64,000 nucleotides of DNA from Limnephilus marmoratus (GCA_917880885.1 OU862908.1:55821819-55885818); one strand, 5' to 3'. Positions 18,801-29,279 are shown, numbered from the stretch's first letter. A program made the numbers and translations. Notes: a model not told the origin generated them from the letters alone.

Positions 18801-21497
18801 TTAGAGAGAATGGTTGTTTTTCATTAACCATGGACATCAAGAGCACCACTATGGCTGGTCTTGGCGGGTTGGAGGGAGCCAAAACATTACTTAAATACTC
18901 CTGGTTGCTGGCGTTGCCCCGAATCACTTCCCCAACAGCATTGATGGTCTCCGTCAGGATGTCCGCCGGCACTCCGCTCACCATCAGCGTGTTGCACAGC
19001 ATCTCCAGCAGGTGGACATTTCGCATTATCTTCTGCGAACTGGACACGATCACCGCCGAGTTCAGAGGCGAGACCAGGGTCCTGACAAGCTGGAGCATGC
19101 AGTGGACATTGGAAGCCTTCTGCGGAGACCATCCCAGTTCGTCCATTGTATCGGGGGTACTGAACATAGGCAGCATGCGTTGAATGTAACTTCCTTCTTT
19201 GAAAAAGTTTTGGTTGCTTGCATTATTTTTCAGTAGATTAAGCATCAGAAGTAAACAGTCTTCTACAACTATACCTCCATCAGAGAATCCTTCCGCTGCA
19301 ATTACGTCAAAAAGTCGGTCAAATGCATTTTCGAATGCTACAATTTTTTGTATATTTGCATTTCCCTTGGTAAGTTGAATCAATAACAGAAGCGCATCAT
19401 TTCTGATGACTTCTCGACTGTCACTTAATAAATCCATTAGTTTAGAAACCCCCATAGGACTAACGAGAATTATTTCTTGAATATCTTTGGGTTTGTTTTC
19501 TAAAAGGGAAATGAGCAGTCGCACCGTGGGAAGTCGCACTCGGAAGTCATACTCTTCCAGCATTTCTAAAATGAGTTTTACATTTTGTGGATTTTTCAGA
19601 AACATTTCGGTAAACTGCTCCCCAATGTTTGAGGGAATAGAAGGATTGTCTCTCTCTTCATCAAATTGTTCTTGGGATGTAATGTTACATAGTGTGTCCA
19701 GAGCATAGCTGACTATTTCACAATCTGCTCTATCCAATTCTAAAACCTGGAAAAATTTTAAACTTTAGAATGATGTAATGAAAACAATGTAGTACATATT
19801 ATGTTCATAAATCAATTACTAAATTAAGGTGCTCCCTATAAAACCATTTCATTATAATTAGGGTTGCCATCTCAAAAATTTGGCAACCAGGACAAGACGC
19901 GTGAAAACCCCGGATTATAGAGCCCAAAACCCGGACATGTCAATAGATTTTTTTTAAACATAGTCAGTTGAAAATGTCATAAATCACCATTTTATTTATT
20001 TTCAGACCTTAAAATTAAATTAAGTCATCTTGTATTATCATTTCCAATGTACCTAACAAAACAGTATCTTATTACAGTCGTTACAAATTGTTATAATCAG
20101 TTAGAATTTTTTATTCTTAAAATAAAACCCAAATTATTAATATACTCTGTTATGAAAACAAAACCTTATTTAAATATTAAACCTAACAAAATTCAATTAA
20201 ATTTTTAAACAAAAATCTTAAAAGTACTGAGACCATTTTCGGGCAGCGAAGTCGAATTGCATACTGTGGCAACTGCGACCGGGGTCGGGGGGACGGTGAA
20301 TTTAGCAGTCGGTTCGTCGATTGATTGCGGCGTGCGGGCACAGTGCACGTGTCGCAGGCGGCCCAAGACTTTAAATTTTTAAACCCGGACTACAAATGAA
20401 ACCCCGCACGGACGCTCCCCGGACGCCCTCTAAACTAGGACAAATCCGGGGAAACCCGGAAGGATGGCAACCCTAATTATAATAAATTTAACCACCCTCT
20501 GTGGTAAACATACATGAGAGAATTACAATTCATTAGGTAGAGCCTAATTTCGAGATTTATAACTTATGGGGCATACATTAATTACATGAGCAGTTTTTCT
20601 TCCAATCTAGACCCCCCCCTTGGTGTGATAAATTTGGGCCACTTCGTAAATTCTTTTCAAGTAATGTGAGATTTTGCTGGACCTCCCCCCCTTTTGAGCT
20701 CACGTAATTAATGTATGCCCCCTTGTGAGCTAAGGGTTGAAATGTAAATGTCAAATTGACATGATGTTTGTGGTGCTGTCAATTTGACAAGTGCTCTTGT
20801 GAATGTAAAAACTACTACCACTTCAAAAGTTCGGGGAGTATTAGTACCATTCTGATTATTCTGAACCAGGCATTAATATGCACACAAGATTGTCCAGTGG
20901 TACCCGAAAATCAGTTTTATCAATATTCTAACTTTCAGGGTAATGTGCAAGCTTATTCAAAGACAGATTCAGTCATAATAACACTTGAACTGATGTTGTA
21001 GTTACACGGTCATTGATAAGGGATAGATGTCAAATAATATAGATAAAGGAGATTAGAAAGGCAAATGTCATTTTTGTGTTATTGTAAAATGTACATAAAA
21101 TCTATCGTTGAAAAATCGAGCAGAGAGGAATTATTTCTATAAAAATACCAAAATTTTAAGAAAATAAATATGCCTGTCTAAGCGTATCTAAACCTTGGGC
21201 CCCAACTTCTACCCTGTACTTCCTTGAGAGGGCTTTTAGGGCTCGACAAGCATCTCTTCGGTCGTCCAGTAATGTGGAATTATTTACGCGGTCGATTAGT
21301 CTTTCAACCTAAAATAAAAATCATAACACATATTGTACAAAAGCATATGTTAATTATAGGAGTTATATCATTTGACTACAGCCACGATATTTGTATTATG
21401 TTTTTAATTTGAAACTTACAGTTTCGGCACCAGTAGGTAGAGCCCCGGGTTCTGTAGCACCCAGGACGCTTTTCAAGCCGCTTTTAAAATATTCCAT
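9743..21497 (-). CDS. p115: General vesicular transport factor p115/Uso1 (complete, six coding exons)
   Basis: Golgi-associated tether that captures ER-derived and COPI vesicles and promotes SNARE assembly. Coding exons are 21497-21420, 21308-21174, 19746-18800, 18302-17981, 10921-9998 and 9823-9743. All phases join, giving about 828 aa, close to the insect length and shorter than the vertebrate form. The start MEYFKSGLKSVLG matches the conserved N-terminus. Residues about 1-640 form the armadillo-repeat head (ERLIDRVNNSTLLDDRRDAC; STDALSNWFSAVSLMHGLL; KEQLLRVLLATNVGSSPVSL). Residues about 650-800 are a heptad-rich coiled coil (KLQELTTQIEQIAKKNLDLE). The last exon ends EKPDDVSPEET, without the long acidic tail of vertebrates. 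Intron 2 uses a GC donor. Intron 4 (7 kb) is packed with transposons. It lies downstream of the receptor gene on the same strand. Confidence 0.94.
9998..10921 (-). CDS. p115: p115 coding exon 5 (head end and coiled-coil tail)
   Basis: Acceptor TTCAAG. 308 codons from VALLMLLSMWV to LLELLADQ, donor GTGCGG at 9997. A second usable donor (GTAAAA) lies five bases further on. Confidence 0.93.
11615..11756 (+). mobile_element. Jockey-like LINE reverse transcriptase, left fragment
   Basis: Encodes TDFVLNSMDKMKKVDSIYTD then FSNAFNKVNHDK, the reverse-transcriptase region containing the first catalytic Asp block (IYTDFSKAF in the family). It stops abruptly at 11756; the continuation lies at 17825. Confidence 0.82.
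12044..12283. mobile_element. piggyBac-like MITE with TTAA duplication
   Basis: Ends CCCCTAGGATACGAC and CCCGTCTTCTAAGGG, flanked by TTAA at 12040-12043 and 12284-12287. The opposite foldback arm (near 15062) has a single TTAA at the same place, so it shows the empty site. 240 bp, non-coding. Confidence 0.82.
12438..12816. mobile_element. Secondary foldback with two ~105-bp repeats
   Basis: Termini TGTGATA...AGGCGCGTAATTATGAAA and its inverted counterpart end at 12816. Inside are two direct copies of a unit containing CGTAGCCGCTAAACTA and TTGCGTTGACGCGAG, in inverse orientation to the 110-bp array at 14232. Absent from the right arm of the large foldback. Confidence 0.7.
12854..13820 (-). 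mobile_element. hAT element with C-terminal dimerisation-domain remnant
   Basis: Terminal repeats TAGAGATGGCAAAATTT and AAATTTTGCCATCTCTA with an exact 8-bp duplication GCGATAGT (12846-12853, 13821-13828). On the - strand 13653-13351 encodes AFAGPALQTIWAPVNSVDAE followed by RFFSHYNLVLTDRRTRMKES, the C-terminal hAT dimerisation block. The rest of the transposase is lost. It interrupts the left foldback arm; the right arm preserves the uninterrupted sequence. Confidence 0.9.
14232..14616. repeat. 110-bp tandem repeat array, 3.5 copies
   Basis: Units begin CAAGTAGTTTAGCGGCTACG at 14232, 14342, 14452 and 14562 (last one partial); the period is exactly 110 bp with only a few substitutions. Lies in the centre of the large foldback. 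Confidence 0.93.
15628..15907. mobile_element. hAT-type MITE, palindromic
   Basis: Ends CAGGGGCGTGCAC and GTGCACGCCACTG with 8-bp duplication TCGGCCAC (15620-15627, 15908-15915). The two halves are long inverted repeats meeting near 15770. Confidence 0.88.
16449..16796. mobile_element. MITE, GGGGCCATTCATTTATTACG family
   Basis: 348 bp. Terminal inverted repeats GGGGCCATTCATTTATTACG, TSD TTA (16446-16448, 16797-16799), G-rich blocks inside both ends. A TWA duplication and G-rich tips suggest PIF/Harbinger, by inference. Confidence 0.82.
17035..17750. mobile_element. 716-bp foldback flanked by TTAA
   Basis: The arms are inverted copies (GGGGAACGCATGCACTGCCC near 17035 and ATGGGCCGCGCATACATCCCC near 17750), with matching stretches such as CAAATCCAAATCTAAG inside. 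TTAA flanks both sides (17031-17034, 17751-17754). No coding capacity. Confidence 0.82.
17825..17920 (+). mobile_element. Jockey-like LINE reverse transcriptase, right fragment
   Basis: Reads LLNKLEKVGISGNLLGWF then SCYIKNRVKLLP, the direct continuation of the frame broken at 11756. Confidence 0.8.
17981..18302 (-). CDS. p115: p115 coding exon 4 (armadillo head)
   Basis: Acceptor TTGCAG. The first base completes AGA (R), then CAVVYCFECFLYKNEIG...GTKLHSK. Donor GTTAGT at 17980, phase 0. Confidence 0.93.
18520..18605. repeat. Repeat end shared with 63080-63420
   Basis: The block CTGAAGGTTTCACTTCTACC, GCGTGTGAATTGCACACTC matches both inverted ends of the element near 63.1-63.4 kb. Lies in p115 intron 3. 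Confidence 0.6.
18800..19746 (-). CDS. p115: p115 coding exon 3 (armadillo head)
   Basis: Starts VLELDRADCEIVSYALDTL and ends NEKQPFSLR at donor GTATAA, exiting in phase 2. 315 codons plus two bases, uninterrupted. Confidence 0.93.
19861..20473. mobile_element. MITE with GGGTTGCCATC ends in p115 intron 2
   Basis: 613 bp between inverted GGGTTGCCATC / GATGGCAACCC ends; the interior repeats CCCGGAC near both ends. The flanks TAATTA are palindromic, so the duplication length is unclear. Non-coding. Confidence 0.75.
20567..20722. mobile_element. MITE, GGGGCATACATTAATTACRTGAG family, copy 1
   Basis: Inverted ends with poly-C/G blocks inside. A better preserved copy in opposite orientation is at 33499-33661. 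Lies in p115 intron 2. Confidence 0.8.
21174..21308 (-). CDS. p115: p115 coding exon 2 (followed by GC donor)
   Basis: Acceptor AG at 21310-21309. 45 codons from VERLIDRVNN to GLDTLRQ. The exon ends CAG followed by GCATAT at 21173; no GT is available, and conservation across the junction (LRQ|VLELDRAD) requires this GC-AG splice. Confidence 0.88.
21420..21497 (-). CDS. p115: p115 coding exon 1
   Basis: ATG at 21497. Reads MEYFKSGLKSVLGATEPG...GAET (26 codons), ending at donor GTAAGT in phase 0. Confidence 0.92.
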
Positions 21498-21823
21498 TTT
21501 GAAAATTATTCCCTAGGCGATAAACAAATTTTTGAATTTTCCTTTGGGCCTATATTTGAAGATCAATGAAAAATTAGAGAGGTAAATATCCACGTCAGTC
21601 ATCTTAATCTAAAGGACGACATATTGAATGATACCAAGTTAAAAAATATTTTCCCGAATTGAATAATATAATATTCATTTTCCCAATGCATAGACAAACT
21701 CGAAATTCGAAATAAAATATTTTAGGATTGCAACACAGAAACCGACGGCTAGACTGCGTAAATTGAAACCGGAAACGGTTTCACACAACTTTATTGATTT
21801 TAGATTTTCACTACCAAATTATG

Positions 21824-21879
21824 TATTTTCGTTATTTATTTTTGGGGTGTTAAAATCCAAAAATAAATACCGAAAAATT
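21824..21879. repeat. Short hairpin repeat
   Basis: TATTTTCGTTATTTATTTTT and its inverted partner around GGGGTGTTAAAATCC. Looks like the two ends of the 33975-34105 repeat joined without its middle. Lies about 330 bp upstream of the p115 start codon. Confidence 0.55.
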
Positions 21880-22045
21880 TTTATACATGATTACACAATA
21901 TGCATACTCTGCTCTATATAATAAAATTTTTTTTTCACACTTGAAATCATAATAAATACTTAGGTACAGTGATCGTCGGGTAATTATTAGTAAATATTAT
22001 ATGATTGGTTTATTAATGATTATTCCCCTAACCACCGCACTTTTA

Positions 22046-23043
22046 TGGCGCGTTCAGACGTTTCAATTTTTGTTGATCCACTTTTATTTAACGTAAAAAG
22101 TTGAACGAGATTATGTTCACACGTTTCAATTTAAGTAGAACCGAATTTGACATTCAAGATGGCGTCAACTGAAATTGTCAGTGCGTGCGTCTCTCTAACT
22201 TCTGATGTTTTGCGAGATGAGCTCGAGATTATGAAAAAGCATAAAAAACGTCGTATTTGGGCGAGAAAATGGATCATGAATTAGGCGCATCCAACACAAT
22301 TTTAAAAGAGATGGAACTAGAAGACTCCGAAGGATATGGATGACAGAAAAACAATTTGATGAGCTGCTTTCCAAAATTGGCGATAAAATTTTTCAGAGAC
22401 GTTTAAATTAATAATAATTACTACTAACTACAATAACCGGAGAAGCAAGGAAATAATCCATATTTCGTTAAAATTAGCTTTACCATAACCTAAAACAACA
22501 ACGCCAAACGTCATACTTTGACATAGGTAGTTATTGTTATTAGATTTGTACAAAGTTTTTTTTTCTTTTAATTTATGCGTATTAATGGTGACGCATGCTC
22601 TGAATATTTACCGTTATTTTTTGTCATTATCATAATATATTCGGTAGGTAGTGTAAATGAAACACATATTATTTATTGCAGTATCACGGGCATTTCTATT
22701 TGTGTACACTTCTTGCTTTTGATCCCAAAGACAGGGATGCATAAATCTGAACATCAAATCATCCGACCATTTCAAATATTTTTTCGTTGAAACGGATTCC
22801 ATGACGGTAGAACTAGGAATGTCTAACGAATATGGACATAAATGTTTGACGTCTAGTTGTGCACGCGAGTAACTATGGTAACCAAGATGGCGCGACATAC
22901 TTGAACGTCAAAAGTAGACGGGCTGTCAACTTTAGCTAGTCAACAAAAAACTTGTTCAACTTTGTTGAAAGAAGGTTCACACCTGTCAATATGCTTTCAA
23001 GTGTCGAGTTGATCAACTAAAGTTGAACCGTGTGAACCGGCTA
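22046..23043 (+). mobile_element. PIF/Harbinger element with broken transposase N-terminus
   Basis: 998 bp. Inverted ends TGGCGCGTTCAGACG and TAGCCGGTTCACACG, TSD TTA (22043-22045, 23044-23046). From 22155 the + strand reads MASTEIVSACVSLTSDVLRD, then RRIWARKWI, NTILKEMELEDSEGY and WMTEKQFDELLSKIGDKIF. This is the N-terminal region of Harbinger nucleases, interrupted by a stop and a frameshift; the catalytic domain is absent. Lies upstream of p115. Confidence 0.85.
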
Positions 23044-24577
23044 TTAGCCACAGTTTAAGAAAATTACACTTCGTTTCAACAATTACTACAAGAAACAACT
23101 TTTTGCATGCACAAAATAGTTATTAGTTTGGGTTAACTAAGTAATTCATGCATATTTAGGTTGAAACAAATCTCACGCAAAGATCAATCCATATATGATC
23201 CATACAAAAAAGTGGTGGCAAAGAAATCGTTTTATGTGGGAAATTTTGATCTTTTACCATCTATCTGAACATAATTAGTTGGTTCTTGCAATAGTTGTTG
23301 AAAAGTAGTGTAATTTCCTAAATCTGTGCCAAATAAAAATGGGGGGGGGGGGGTTAGTGGAATATTTACGGAACTTCGTTCTCCAGAGTCAAAGAAAAAC
23401 TCAGTATTGCCCTGGTGAAATATTATTAAAAACCGAAACAATATTTTTGATCTTAGCTCTCTTAAAATAGTTCAGAATAGTCAGGTACTTCATAACCATT
23501 TCATTTCTCTTCTAAGCGCGCTAGCAGAGTCGGTTGTGCATTCGGGATTAGTTCTCGAACTTCAGCACGGCTTCACAATGTCTCTTTAACTAATTTAACT
23601 TTCAGTAAGTGAAATTAGTACATTAATAAAAAGAAAAGTAATATTAATAAATAATTGTAATATTCAAAAAACTGTTTCTGAAAAAAATAAGAAAATACAC
23701 AGATTTAGGAAATGAGATTAAAAGACTTTGGCATTCTCAGACTACAAAAATATTACCATTTGTTTTTTCGGCTACTGGCATTATACCTATGTCTCATTCA
23801 AAATTTAGGCATATTAGATTTGTCAAAGAATTTATACATAAAAATGCAAAAATCAGTCATTCTAAATACACATAGGATTACAAAAGATTTTTTAAATAGG
23901 TATTTATATTGAGGGATCAGTAGGATTTATAGGTTCAGCTAGGAGTTCCACAGAGGCGACTGGAGTCAGTGATTTTTTTTTCCATTTGGTCTCTGGTAGG
24001 TTGACATGTTGTTCTTGTATTGTTTTGTATTTATAATACTTATCTAGTGCAATTGCATAGCGTGGATTGATTAGATGATCATTTGGGAAGTGCGTGAAAG
24101 GGGTGAGTTTTTCCTGTGGGGAAAATTTAACCCGGACATTTAAATCTAGTGCGTATAAAAAAAAAAAATTGTGTATATTAATTTCTTTTAATTAGGTACC
24201 TACAACAGCTACTGTAAAATTTAGAAAAAATATTATTGTAGTTGTTGGGAGAATTTTTTCTCCCTCATCTCATCGACCTGAAAAATTTATTTATTAATAA
24301 TATTCATGGTATTTAAAAAACCCTTTAAAAAAAAAATATTCTGCAGTTTTTTTTTTTTCAAAATAATGTTTTTTTCCTTTTATTCAAAGAAAAATTCTAA
24401 ATTGATTGTTTTTAATAAAGCATTATATTAATTATTATTTATATTCTCAATAAAAAGCTTACTAAACACATTTCTTATCTTTCAAAACATGGTTTTTCAA
24501 TTTTGGGACATGGCAACACTGGTTCGCACCCAAATTCGAACATACATTTTTGATGGAATATTGACTGTTATTTCTAA
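23044..24577. other. Intergenic DNA upstream of p115
   Basis: AT-rich, with a run of G at 23341-23352. No coding or repeat signature recognised. Confidence 0.4.
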
Positions 24578-24995
24578 GGGGGCGTTTAAGTATTACGTAA
24601 CACGATTTTTGACCCTCCCTCCCCCCCCTATGTAACGTTTTTCTCCCCCCATTTTTTTTTTTTCTAACCCCCCCCCCCCCCACCTAAATGTTACGTAACA
24701 CCCAAGTGACTATTTTTACCTAAAAGTCACAATTAAGTTGCGCAAAGTACTGGAAAGTCGCAAAATAAAAATGACGTACAATACAGTCGAGGGATTCCCA
24801 GTACAACATAAACGAAAAGGATTGCCAACTCAAAGATTTTAATTCCCTTGTTTTTATTTAAATTTAAAAAACGTGTTATTTAACGCGTTGTTCGAACCCC
24901 CCCCTTCCCGCCCCGGTAACACACAATAACATTTTACAAGACCCCTCCCCCCCCCCCCCCCCCCAAAGTGCGTTACGTAATACTTGAACGGCGCC
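24578..24995. mobile_element. MITE, GGGGGCGTTTAAGTATTACG family
   Basis: Ends GGGGGCGTTTAAGTATTACG and CGTAATACTTGAACGGCGCC, TSD TAA (24575-24577, 24996-24998). Several C-runs inside. Same design as the elements at 16449 and 33499. Confidence 0.82.
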
Positions 24996-25039
24996 TAACA
25001 GAAAAAGAAAAAAACTATATGCATACGAATATCGATCAC

Positions 25040-25790
25040 TCCCTATAATAAACAAGCTACAACTCCCATTGGAGACCGTGGCAAGAGAGGTGGGTTTGCA
25101 AATCAATGAGATTAAAACTAAAATCATGATGCAAACCTAAACCCCACGCGGCAGAATAAAAGATAAAGTGAAATTTAAAGACACCTATAACTTTGAAGTG
25201 GTCGAAGACCAGTAATAGTAAGAAAGCGCATCACATCCGCTAACAACACTTACTTCGCATTGCTGCCAGTGTTCAAATCCCGTTCGAAATGTCCATAGGA
25301 AAACCAAAACAACCCAATATAAAACAATTATTAGAACAGTCTTGGCCTATGGATGTGAGGCGGGAACACTGACAGCAAAGTCTGCGGAACAGCTGGACAC
25401 CTTCGGAAGAAAGGTACTTTGAAAAATCTTAGGAGAGGTGCGAGAGGGAGAGGTATGGAGAATCCGCCACAATAATGAGCTCTTTGATATCTATCTACCA
25501 AGCTCCCAGGGTCTACCCATTTAAGACTCCAAAGACTAAGATGGTCCGGACATGTGCACCGAATGCCAAGCACACGAGTATCGAAGAAGGACAAACGAAA
25601 TCGAAGAAGGTAAACGAAAGGCGGGCAGACCTAGACTGAGATGAGAGGATGTCAGGAAGAATGCAAGAGGACTACTCCATGTTGCAGATTGGAAGACGAC
25701 GGCCGAGGGAGGGCAGTGGAGGCTTATCTTAAAGGAGACCAAGGCTTGAAATGGGTTGTAGTGCCATTGAAGAAGAAGAATTCTTTTGTA
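25040..25790 (+). mobile_element. Decayed LINE ORF2 3' end with GAA-type tail, copy 1
   Basis: Reads LAREVGLQINEIKTKIM, later VRTVLAYGCE-like and RRLRWSGHVHRMP-like residues in shifting frames, ending at GAAGAAGAAG (25768). Same family as the copy at 61840-62440. Many stops. Confidence 0.72.
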
Positions 25791-25958
25791 ACCTATAGGA
25801 TTGTTATAATTTGTTATGATATATTTTTTAACAAGTGTTTGCCACCTTATCATTTTGAATAAGATTTTATATTTTTAAGCAATTGTTATCATATCAATTG
25901 CCACTTCATCAACATGCAATAGATGAATTTTTAAAGTAACACTCCTTCCCACCACAAG

Positions 25959-26136
25959 CCGGGTCCACCTGCGGAAGTCAGCGCTGGCTTTGCTCTCGGT
26001 TTATTTTTTGCTGGGACTGTCCCTGGCGGGTGCTATTGTGGCGTGCAACCCTGCGCATATTGCCATAAATGTCAGCGCCGGCCGGAGAAAATTGCTGCAG
26101 TCTGCTAGCGACTTAACTTACCTGGAATATGAAGGG
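25959..26136 (+). CDS. Orphan exon candidate with a hydrophobic segment
   Basis: Acceptor-like CTTCCCACCACAAG at 25945-25958 and donor GTATGT at 26137. The open frame (enters phase 2, leaves phase 0) reads RVHLRKSALALLSVYFLLGL, SLAGAIVACNPAHIAINVSA then GRRKLLQSASDLTYLEYEG. It contains one likely membrane or signal-anchor helix and is clearly more GC-rich than the DNA around it, as real exons here are. No family recognised and no partner exon found nearby. Confidence 0.42.
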
Positions 26137-27598
26137 GTATGTATGGGGTGTGCTGACATCAAGTTTGTTTACAGGCCTTTATTGCATGGCAGTCTTTTAT
26201 AGATTAAAAACATGTTTTTGCTTGCAGTTTATTAAAACATCTAAAAGTAACACCCCATTTTCTGATCTAAAATATTCATATTAGTATTTTTTCTTATGGC
26301 ATGGTATTTTATCTTCGATTTAATTGTGAGGTTTTTCAATTTACCTTATAATACTTACCCCACTTCCTCACGCGTCGGTAAGGAATCGACATAAACTAGT
26401 TGCAGTAATAATTCAGACAGTGGAAGTAGAAAAACCATGTGACCATGCCACACCTAACCATGCACGGGCACCAATAGTCATATATTCATGGAACGGAGAG
26501 CTCGTGGTATCATGTTTTCTTACTACGCATGGTTTATGTGGATTCCTTACCAGCCCATGAGGGAGCCGTCTACAACTCAGCAGATGCATAATAAATTTAT
26601 AATCCAATAAAAAATAGAAACACCACTAGAAGGTTTTTCTAAGAATAATACAAAACATCTTTTAAAAAAAACTTATATTTTCCAGGTGTACGTAAATATA
26701 TAATATGTAGTCAGTCATTTATATTACAAATGGCACCATTTCTTCTCAAAAAGCATCCAATAACATGTTACTGTCGAGGAAATTTCATCATAGTCAACAA
26801 AAATACAAAACAACTCGTTAAACTAAGACCATTTATAAAGAATTCTGGGGAAATTTCATTGGGTAATAAATGTAAAATATCTACAGTAGAAATGAAATGG
26901 TCAGTACAGGCATGTGTATGCAGTAGGTATCTAAGTTATTAATACTATTTTATCTTTGTTTCTAAGGCATCTTTCTACCACAATCATAGCGAAAAATAAG
27001 GCAATTTCTGTAAACGACAAATAGAATAACATTATTTTTCCATAAGGTGTATTTAGAGTTATATTTCATTTGGTTCAGTATTTTGTTTAAAGATGACTTA
27101 AAAAATATTTTAAATTTATTAATAAAATGTACACGACACGACTAAGAAGTTTTGTTTATAATATCATACATTTTCTGATTGCATTTTGTCACAAAACTAG
27201 TATAATATTATTTATTAAATGCTGAAGTGCAATATTGGAAGCTGCCAAAAAATTGGTTGTGTAAAACTTGTGGTTGGAACTGGATTGAATTATAAATATA
27301 CAACACTTTCAATCACCTGAGAAATAAAACTTGTTAAAATATAGAAAGATTAACTGATATCCAAATTTTCCAGTAAAGAATACCCAAATGGCAATATGAA
27401 ACACAGTTCGTTAACAAACAAAAACATCACCAGGAGTGAGATAATGACTAAAATAGTTTTAAATTAAAGTTTATATACACTTTTTGCACTGTATTAAACT
27501 TATGTTATATAATTAAAGGAAACTATGTACACAACCTCCACAGGCACTGTCTTATATACAAGCTCGTTAGGCTCAGTTTCATCACTTAATACACTCGG
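26137..27598 (-). other. Receptor 3' UTR and intergenic DNA
   Basis: Downstream of the receptor stop codon; - strand AATAAA signals occur near 27210 and 27117. Nothing else recognised. Confidence 0.4.
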
Positions 27599-28861
27599 TT
27601 ACACCAACTTCACGGGGGAGTCCGTGTTCAGCTTGGAAAGTGTCTTTTTGACCCTGAGGGCGGTTAGCCTGACAGGGGGGTTGGGGTGCCAGCACTCCTG
27701 CATCACCTTGGCCAATGTGCACAGGATGTCAGTGGACTCCCAGCGCAGGGGGATCTGAGGCCGGATTTGCTTCACACACACCACCAGGTGCATATCTTCA
27801 AAGGACGGATCATTCGGCACGCAGTCATGATAAGGCAGGGCATAATCCTCTGCACATTGAATTTTGTCTCCTGTTGCACATCTCCTGCACATCTCCCAGA
27901 GCACGAGCCCGAAGGAATACATGTCTGCCATCTTGAAGGCGTCAAAGTGAGTGATGTTGAGCGTTTCATCCAGAACTTCTGGCGCCATGTATCTCCTGGT
28001 TCCTACTCGAGTGTTGGGAGCTATGTCCACTTCGTTTCTTTCAGCCACATATCTCACGGCCAATCCAAAATCAGCTATCACACACTCGCCGTTACGCTTG
28101 ACGAGAATATTTTTACTTTTAATATCTCTATGAGATATTGCGGGCTTTCCTCTGGTTCCAAATATTTCTATGTGAAGGTGCGAGAGTCCGCTAGATACGG
28201 AGTATGCCATGAGCATCAATGAGGCGGGGTCTAATACTGTCATTTGTAAATAGTCATGGAGGGATCCCATCTCGTGGTAATCTGTTATCAGAAGCATTTG
28301 AGTCCAGGAGCCAGTACCCTTTATGTCAGCAGCAATGAAGCCGAGGATATTTTCGTGTCTCATAAGAACTGTTTGATAAATCTCTGTTTCTCTGAACCAG
28401 GAAGCTTCTTCCGTGGTGAAGAACACCTTCACTGCAACTTTCTCTCCTCTCCAGCGAGCGAGCCACACTTCTCCGTAGCGGCCCTTTCCCACAGACGCAA
28501 CCATCTGAATCTGCTTGGCAATTGTGCGTTGGACCAGCAGAGGCAGTCCCGAGCCGGAACCGGAGGACTGATCGGTGATGGATGGCAACGGGGGTCCCAG
28601 TCCCTCCAGGAGTCTCTGCTTCCTCCGCTGCATTCGGCAGCGTCTTAGGAGGTATAGCACCACCACTACCAGGATGGCTGTGAAGGCTGCCAGGAGTCCA
28701 ACACTGATGATAAGGGCCGAAGCTCCGGCGTGAAGATTCACTACTTCCGGAACTGCAGTAGTTTGTTCACTAAGCTTTGGTAACATGTCCTTGTTGCACA
28801 GTTCTGTGTTGCAGCACAATATTGATTTTCCTTTTACGTGGGGAACCTGAGAACCCTTACA
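27599..28861 (-). CDS. tkv: tkv exon: juxtamembrane, TM, GS box and kinase
   Basis: Acceptor TTTCCAG at 28868-28862. 420 codons and TAA at 27601-27599. The entire kinase domain lies in one exon without introns. Confidence 0.94.
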   Translation of the reverse strand, partial: CKGSQVPHVKGKSILCCNTELCNKDMLPKLSEQTTAVPEVVNLHAGASALIISVGLLAAFTAILVVVVLYLLRRCRMQRRKQRLLEGLGPPLPSITDQSSGSGSGLPLLVQRTIAKQIQMVASVGKGRYGEVWLARWRGEKVAVKVFFTTEEASWFRETEIYQTVLMRHENILGFIAADIKGTGSWTQMLLITDYHEMGSLHDYLQMTVLDPASLMLMAYSVSSGLSHLHIEIFGTRGKPAISHRDIKSKNILVKRNGECVIADFGLAVRYVAERNEVDIAPNTRVGTRRYMAPEVLDETLNITHFDAFKMADMYSFGLVLWEMCRRCATGDKIQCAEDYALPYHDCVPNDPSFEDMHLVVCVKQIRPQIPLRWESTDILCTLAKVMQECWHPNPPVRLTALRVKKTLSKLNTDSPVKLV

Positions 28862-29279
28862 CTGGAAACAAAATAAATAAATTATTAGTTAAGAATTAAG
28901 TAACACACAAGTGTTTGTCTCTGCCAGAGATGCATATACTAAAGAAAAATTGGGCAGCAGAGACCCTGTTAAAGTTATATAAATTTTTGAGGTAAATCAT
29001 TAGATACTTATTAATCTCTAGCAATTGGCAACTAATTAGGGGTCTATTCGTCGTCAGAGAAAAACTGTAAGTTAATAGAATTCTGAATTACCTGCATGAA
29101 GCCCGCTTCATCGGGGGGCAAGCAGCCATAGGAGCGCTCGAGCTCCCACACGCTGATGTCCTGTGTGTCGGGCACCTCCTCCACAGCGGCGAAACAGGCG
29201 CCTCCCGGCCGCGCCACACACGTCCCATTGCCCGCGCCATGCGGGCAGTGCCCGTCACAGTAGCAAACCAAACCACCGG
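27599..29279 (-). CDS. tkv: BMP type I receptor serine/threonine kinase (thickveins/BMPR1 type), 5' end missing
   Basis: Plasma-membrane receptor that phosphorylates Mad/Smad1-5-type proteins on BMP/Dpp signalling. Exons 29279-29092 and 28861-27599 join in phase 0 (EAGFMQ|CKGSQV). The first encodes the cysteine-rich ectodomain ([20 protein letters not shown]). The second starts in the juxtamembrane [10 protein letters not shown], then a transmembrane helix (exon residues about 48-73), the GS box [10 protein letters not shown] (about 100), the glycine loop GKGRYGEVW (about 125), lysine in VAVKVFF (145), [13 protein letters not shown] and MAPEVLDE. The L45-loop sequence [11 protein letters not shown] is the BMPR1/Tkv type, not the saxophone or activin-receptor type (family knowledge). 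The signal-peptide exon was not found. Intact. Confidence 0.94.
29092..29279 (-). CDS. tkv: tkv exon: cysteine-rich ligand-binding ectodomain
   Basis: Acceptor TTGTTGCAG at 29280-29288, donor GTAATT at 29091. Enters with two bases of a split codon (N|CC) and then reads [20 protein letters not shown]. Confidence 0.9.

Noticed and set aside
18026..19236. Open frames on + opposite p115 exons 3-4
   Set aside because: Shadow frames of the conserved - strand coding exons.
27686..28648. Open frames on + (up to 178 codons) opposite the receptor kinase exon
   Set aside because: Antisense shadows of the kinase exon, whose conservation is clear on the - strand.
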